DNA of 16,628 nucleotides, from assembly GCA_910579925.1 (NCBI GenBank), contig CAJTVY010000059.1, forward strand, positions 1 to 16,628. Direction: 5' to 3'. Within the stretch, counting starts at the first letter, position 1, and each line of letters opens with the position of its first letter. Origin of the DNA: an uncultured Dorea sp. (GTDB lineage Bacteria > Bacillota > Clostridia > Lachnospirales > Lachnospiraceae). A program made the translations under genes and the position numbers. This document shows positions 13,540-16,628 of this stretch, piece by piece. The notes under the pieces are model-generated. The model was not told where the DNA came from and made no database searches. It saw nothing but the letters and a program-made list of their open reading frames with translations.

Positions 13540-15015
13540 ATGTATGAATTAGTGGGAGATGGAATCATTAACGTATATAAATGGATGATGGATCATCTCT
13601 ATATCATCAATATCGTTTTTTCGCTATTGATTATATTTTTTCAGCGCAGGAATCCCACTACGGTATGGGCGTGGCTTTTGCTTTTGTATTTTATTCCGGT
13701 ACTGGGGTTTGTGCTCTACCTCATTCTTGGGCAGAATTTCCGCAGGGAGCGGATGTTTAAGATGAAGGAGATTGAGGGGGAGATCAAGTATGCTGTGCGC
13801 AGGCAGGAGGAATCCATTTACCGGAAGAAGTTAAGGCTTAGGGATCCGGAACTGGACCGATTCAAGAGACTGATTCTCTACAATCTGAATGAAGCTGAGG
13901 CGGTATTAACAGACAACAACGATATCCGTATCTTCACAGATGGGCGGGAAAAGTTCAGGACGCTCCTTTCGGAAATGGATCATGCAAGGAATTACATCCA
14001 TGTGCAGTATTATATTATTAAGAATGACGAACTCTGGAAGGAGATCGAGGAGGTTCTGGTGCGCAAGGCCAGACAGGGAGTAGAGGTACGTGTCTTGTTC
14101 GACAGTATGGGCTGTAGGGGAATGCATCATTCTGACTGGGCGCGTCTTCAGAAAGCAGGAATCAAAACGGCGGAGTTCTTTCCGGCGCTGCTTGGGAAGC
14201 TTCAGCTTCGGGTTAATTACCGCAATCACAGAAAGATTGTGGTCATAGACGGCAGGATCGGCTTTGTAGGCGGTTTTAACGTGGGACGGGAATATATTGG
14301 GAAAGATAGGAAATTCGGTTACTGGCGGGATACCCATGTGTGTATCGAGGGATCGGCGGTGACGTCTCTTGCGGTGCGGTTTGTGCTGGACTGGAATTAT
14401 GCCGCCAGGGAGAACCTGTTTCTCGAGGACCGGCTTTTCGAGATACCTACCTATGTGAGGAACGGCAGAGATCCCGTGCAGATTATTTCCAGCGGTCCGG
14501 ATTCCAGAAGCCAGGAGATCCGAAATAATTATCTGCGGCTGATCCATATGGCGAGGAAGAACATCTATATTCAGACGCCTTATTTTATCCCGGATGACGA
14601 TATCCGGGATGCGCTTGAGATCGCGGCCAAGTCCGGGATTGACGTGCGTATCATGATTCCCTGCAAGCCGGATCATCCCTTCGTCTACTGGGCCACATAT
14701 TCGTATCTTGGAGAAATGATCGAGGCGGGGGCAAGGTGCTATACCTATGATAACGGATTTCTTCATGCGAAATGCATGTGCGTGGACGGGCTTGTTACCT
14801 GTATGGGGACGGCGAATATGGATATCCGCAGTTTCAGCCTGAATTTTGAGGTGAATGCGGTGATCTACAGTGCGAGAACCACTGAGAGACTGATGGATGC
14901 ATTTGAAAATGATATTGCAAAAAGTACGCTGGTGACGCGTAAGAGATATGAGCAGCGGGATTTTGTTATTCGGATCAAGGAGCAGTTCTGCAGGCTTTTG
15001 TCCCCGGTTTTATAA
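13540..15015 (+). CDS. cls: Cardiolipin synthase (two-HKD phospholipase D family)
   Basis: Membrane enzyme that condenses two phosphatidylglycerol molecules to cardiolipin and glycerol. The 491 residues are typical. Two N-terminal hydrophobic segments (about 21-35 and 41-63, with the PLDc_N-type WAWLLLLYFIPVLGFVLYL) are followed by two catalytic motifs. HKD1 is HRKIVVID (His230, Lys232, Asp237) with GGFNVGREY after it. HKD2 is HAKCMCVD (His409, Lys411, Asp416) with GTANMDIRSF after it. The start ATG 13540 has AAGGGAGG (13527-13534) five bases upstream. No strong terminator follows the stop. Confidence 0.95.
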   Translation: MYELVGDGIINVYKWMMDHLYIINIVFSLLIIFFQRRNPTTVWAWLLLLYFIPVLGFVLYLILGQNFRRERMFKMKEIEGEIKYAVRRQEESIYRKKLRLRDPELDRFKRLILYNLNEAEAVLTDNNDIRIFTDGREKFRTLLSEMDHARNYIHVQYYIIKNDELWKEIEEVLVRKARQGVEVRVLFDSMGCRGMHHSDWARLQKAGIKTAEFFPALLGKLQLRVNYRNHRKIVVIDGRIGFVGGFNVGREYIGKDRKFGYWRDTHVCIEGSAVTSLAVRFVLDWNYAARENLFLEDRLFEIPTYVRNGRDPVQIISSGPDSRSQEIRNNYLRLIHMARKNIYIQTPYFIPDDDIRDALEIAAKSGIDVRIMIPCKPDHPFVYWATYSYLGEMIEAGARCYTYDNGFLHAKCMCVDGLVTCMGTANMDIRSFSLNFEVNAVIYSARTTERLMDAFENDIAKSTLVTRKRYEQRDFVIRIKEQFCRLLSPVL

Positions 15016-15048
15016 AAAATTAATTCGTGAAATAAATGTGAAAATACT

Positions 15049-15076
15049 TTGAAATTGGCTTTAAATGTGTTATAAC
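15049..15076 (+). promoter_or_regulatory. Promoter of the trigger-factor-like lipoprotein gene
   Basis: TTGAAA (15049-15054) and TATAAC (15071-15076) are 16 bases apart. Transcription would start near 15083, just before a small CCCT-GGC-AGGG hairpin (15087-15097) that touches the first ribosome site. Confidence 0.6.
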
Positions 15077-15108
15077 ATAAAAGTGTCCCTGGCAGGGGAG
15101 GCGAAATT

Positions 15109-15222
15109 ATGATAATTGAGGTGGAATATGAAGAAGAGAAGTATCATGTTGCTTGTGGGAGCAGTAACAGCTTCCATGCTGCTTTCAGGATGTTCCGGCA
15201 GCAAGGGTCTGGAGACGGATGA
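15109..15222 (+). CDS. Possible upstream overlapping ORF (37 codons)
   Basis: ATG 15109 has the best ribosome site in the area (AGGGGAGG, 15094-15101, seven-base spacing). It opens a 37-codon frame that stops at TGA 15220-15222 and overlaps the start of the lipoprotein gene in another frame. The peptide (MIIEVEYEEEKYHVACGS...) resembles nothing known. If translated, it would deliver ribosomes across the lipoprotein start at 15128 and might tune its expression. It may also be chance, with the strong site simply loading ribosomes for the nearby ATG. Confidence 0.3.
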   Translation: MIIEVEYEEEKYHVACGSSNSFHAAFRMFRQQGSGDG

Positions 15223-16180
15223 ATTAAAGATCTCTGTGTATAAAGGGGTTGAGATAGAAGAGGTTGAGAAGCCGGGAGAGGTTACTGACGAGGATGTAGA
15301 GTATTACATCCAGTCGGCCCGTCAGAAAGAGGCGACGAAGGAAGAAGTGACGGATCGTCCGGTGGAGGCTGGAGATACGGCAACGATTGATTTTACAGGA
15401 AGGATTGACGGCCTGGAGTTTGAGGGTGGATCTTCAGAGGACTATCCGTTAGTAATCGGATCCGGGCAGTTTATTGAAGGGTTCGAGGACAGTGTGATCG
15501 GTCATAATGCCGGAGAGACGTATGACTGGCAGGGAGTGTTCCCGGAGAATTACAAGAATGCGGATTATGCCGGTAAAGACGTGGTATTTACGATTTCCGT
15601 CAAGAGCATTTCTAAAGAGGTGGTTCCGGAACTGGACGATGATTTTGTGAAAAGTGTTTCCAAGAAGTCGAAGAATGTAAAGGAATATGAAGAAGAAGTC
15701 AGGAAACAGATCGCAAAAGACAATGAGATGATCTATGAGGACAGAATCGCCCAGGCGGCCTGGGAGAAGGTTTTGGAGAACACGGAAGTGAAGGAATATC
15801 CCGAGGACGAAGTGAAGAAGATTAAGGATCCTCTGGTTGAGCAGTATAAGACGCAGGCAAAGGATTATGAAATGGACTACGAAGAGTTTGTCCAGGCGCA
15901 GATGGGCTGCTCTGCGGAGGAACTGGAGAAGCAGATCGAAGATGCTTCCAGGGACAGTGTGAAGCAAGTGATGGTGACGGAAGCCATTGCGGATAAAGAA
16001 AAGATTAAGATGACGGATAAGGTGTATGAAGAAAAGCTTGAGGAGATAGCGAAGCAGTCCGGCTACGACGTGGAGACCTGGAAATCAGCTGTGGATGAAA
16101 AGGAACTGAAGGAGATGGTTCTGAATGTTATGGTGAAAGAATGGCTGGTAGATCATTGCGTCCAGGTGGCGGCAGAGTAA
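15128..16180 (+). CDS. Lipid-anchored FKBP/trigger-factor-like foldase
   Basis: A 350-residue lipoprotein. The signal peptide has KKR, a hydrophobic core and lipobox LSGC with Cys22 acylated. After a spacer comes an FKBP-type peptidyl-prolyl isomerase domain (about residues 80-162; VEAGDTATIDFTGRIDG and GSGQFIEGFEDSVIG). An acidic, helical C-terminal region (about 165-350) resembles the trigger-factor chaperone arms. The ribosome-binding N-terminal domain of cytosolic trigger factor is absent and replaced by the lipid anchor, so it should fold proteins outside the membrane, analogous in role to PrsA. ATG 15128 is chosen because it begins a perfect signal peptide, with GAGGTGG (15118-15124) just ahead. 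TTG 15116 would add four residues without benefit. Confidence 0.88.
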   Translation: MKKRSIMLLVGAVTASMLLSGCSGSKGLETDELKISVYKGVEIEEVEKPGEVTDEDVEYYIQSARQKEATKEEVTDRPVEAGDTATIDFTGRIDGLEFEGGSSEDYPLVIGSGQFIEGFEDSVIGHNAGETYDWQGVFPENYKNADYAGKDVVFTISVKSISKEVVPELDDDFVKSVSKKSKNVKEYEEEVRKQIAKDNEMIYEDRIAQAAWEKVLENTEVKEYPEDEVKKIKDPLVEQYKTQAKDYEMDYEEFVQAQMGCSAEELEKQIEDASRDSVKQVMVTEAIADKEKIKMTDKVYEEKLEEIAKQSGYDVETWKSAVDEKELKEMVLNVMVKEWLVDHCVQVAAE

Positions 16181-16239
16181 GGAGTGAGAAGAAAGGGGAG
16201 GCGTAATGCAGCCGCAGGGAATCGCTGAGTAAACGAAAA

Positions 16240-16279
16240 AGGCTATCGGGAAAGAAGGGTATTTTTTCTGCGATAGCCT
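16240..16279. terminator. Terminator-like hairpin after the lipoprotein gene
   Basis: GGCTATCG (16241-16248) pairs with CGATAGCC (16271-16278), and an A/G-rich inner arm pairs partly with the T run at 16262-16267. The minus-strand product is followed by TTTTTCG; the plus-strand tail (GATAATTAATA) is poor. It probably ends the lipoprotein transcript and may also act on minus-strand transcription from the repeat element beyond it. Confidence 0.55.
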
Positions 16280-16295
16280 GATAATTAATATGCCC

Positions 16296-16490
16296 GTTAC
16301 TATTCACAGTCACTTCACACACATGCGCAAAAACAGCCGGCAAAGCCGTCTGTCGAGGCTGCGCCTCTCTGTTTTTTGCTTATTTGTGTGAAGTGACTGA
16401 TTCCAGTCGGATAAAAACTGGCAGTCAGATTCTTACAAGCTGCGCTTGACGAATCTGACTGCCAGTTTTTATCCGACTGTGAATAGTAAC
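16296..16490. repeat. 195-bp branched inverted-repeat element (MITE/REP-like or structured RNA)
   Basis: The ends GTTACTATTCACAGTC (16296-16311) and GACTGTGAATAGTAAC (16475-16490) are perfect 16-bp inverted repeats. Inside are two long hairpins. Arm A pairs 16307-16321 with 16385-16399 (15 bp) and contains smaller hairpins: CGGC-AAA-GCCG, GAGGC-TGC-GCCTC, and a GCAAAAACAG/CTGTTTTTTGC stem. Arm B pairs 16405-16432 with 16451-16478 (28 bp, perfect) and is capped by CAAGC-TGC-GCTTG. Both arms share bases with the outer stem, so a three-way junction or alternative folds are possible. No reading frame in it looks real. It looks like a small non-autonomous element; copy number cannot be judged here. 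Confidence 0.7.
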
Positions 16491-16519
16491 ATATGTCCGG
16501 AAAAAAATTAAAAAAGTGC

Positions 16520-16548
16520 TTGCTTTTTTGTCGAACCTTTGCTATAAT
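16520..16548 (+). promoter_or_regulatory. tRNA-Glu promoter
   Basis: TTGCTT (16520-16525), a 17-base spacer and a perfect TATAAT (16543-16548) lie 33 bases before the tRNA. CTTGCTT (16519-16525) and AAGCAAG (16549-16555) form a 7-bp dyad around the promoter. Confidence 0.75.
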
Positions 16549-16580
16549 AAGCAAGTACGAAACAGAAAGACAATAAATAT

Positions 16581-16628
16581 GGCTCCATGGTCAAGCGGTT
16601 AAGACGCTAGCCTCTCACGCTGGAATCA
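16581..16628 (+). tRNA. tRNA-Glu (anticodon CUC), cut by the window end
   Basis: The sequence starts with acceptor arm GGCTCCA (16581-16587), then TG and the D arm GTCAAGCGGTTAAGAC. The anticodon stem CTAGC pairs with GCTGG around the loop CTCTCAC, whose central CTC reads GAG (Glu). The sequence matches the usual bacterial tRNA-Glu pattern to the window end; the variable region, T arm and 3' acceptor strand lie outside. Confidence 0.9.

Noticed and set aside
13906..14766. 286-codon minus-strand frame opposite cls
   Set aside because: It is an antisense shadow of the cardiolipin synthase gene with no sensible protein features.
16296..16490. CRISPR array
   Set aside because: The repeats are inverted, not direct and evenly spaced, and there are no spacers or cas genes.

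Overview
The window looks like chromosomal DNA of a low-to-moderate G+C Firmicute of class Clostridia, most likely a Lachnospiraceae gut anaerobe. This is inferred from AGGAGG-type ribosome sites, TTGACA/TATAAT promoters, lipoproteins with LTGC/LSGC lipoboxes, a trigger-factor-like lipoprotein, a DUF1934 gene after murI, and the codon usage. No rRNA or other species marker is present.

Layout. (1) 79-3070, plus: a methionine ABC importer operon, metN-metI-metQ. It is preceded by a promoter, a 31-codon Met/Cys-rich leader ORF and an intrinsic-terminator-like hairpin, arranged like a leader-peptide attenuator. (2) 3079-5044, minus: an A+T-rich, decayed two-gene cassette of an AAA/ABC-type ATPase with an in-frame TAG and a TOPRIM-like partner with an in-frame TAA and an apparent internal deletion. 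It resembles ATPase/TOPRIM defence pairs. (3) 5199-5946: a noncoding strip with a perfect dyad and a doubtful small ORF, then a GNAT acetyltransferase (minus) with its own promoter and terminator. (4) 6100-6987, plus: an XRE repressor-like protein fused to a membrane domain. (5) 7120-10344, minus: carB without an adjacent carA. (6) 10542-11815, plus: murI and a DUF1934 gene, divergent from carB. (7) 11839-13464: two unrecognised genes from back-to-back promoters, a small single-pass membrane protein (minus) and a 332-residue soluble protein (plus). (8) 13540-15015, plus: cardiolipin synthase. (9) 15128-16180, plus: a lipid-anchored FKBP/trigger-factor-like foldase. (10) 16240-16628: a terminator-like hairpin, a roughly 195-bp highly structured inverted-repeat element, and a tRNA-Glu(CUC) gene cut by the window end.

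Most genes are housekeeping (methionine uptake, carbamoyl phosphate, D-glutamate for peptidoglycan, cardiolipin, envelope protein folding). The accessory content is the broken ATPase/TOPRIM pair and the structured repeat. The strongest candidate for something undescribed is the Met-rich leader ORF plus terminator in front of metNIQ. No SAM-riboswitch or T-box layout was recognised there, and a competing pairing that could serve as an antiterminator can be drawn.
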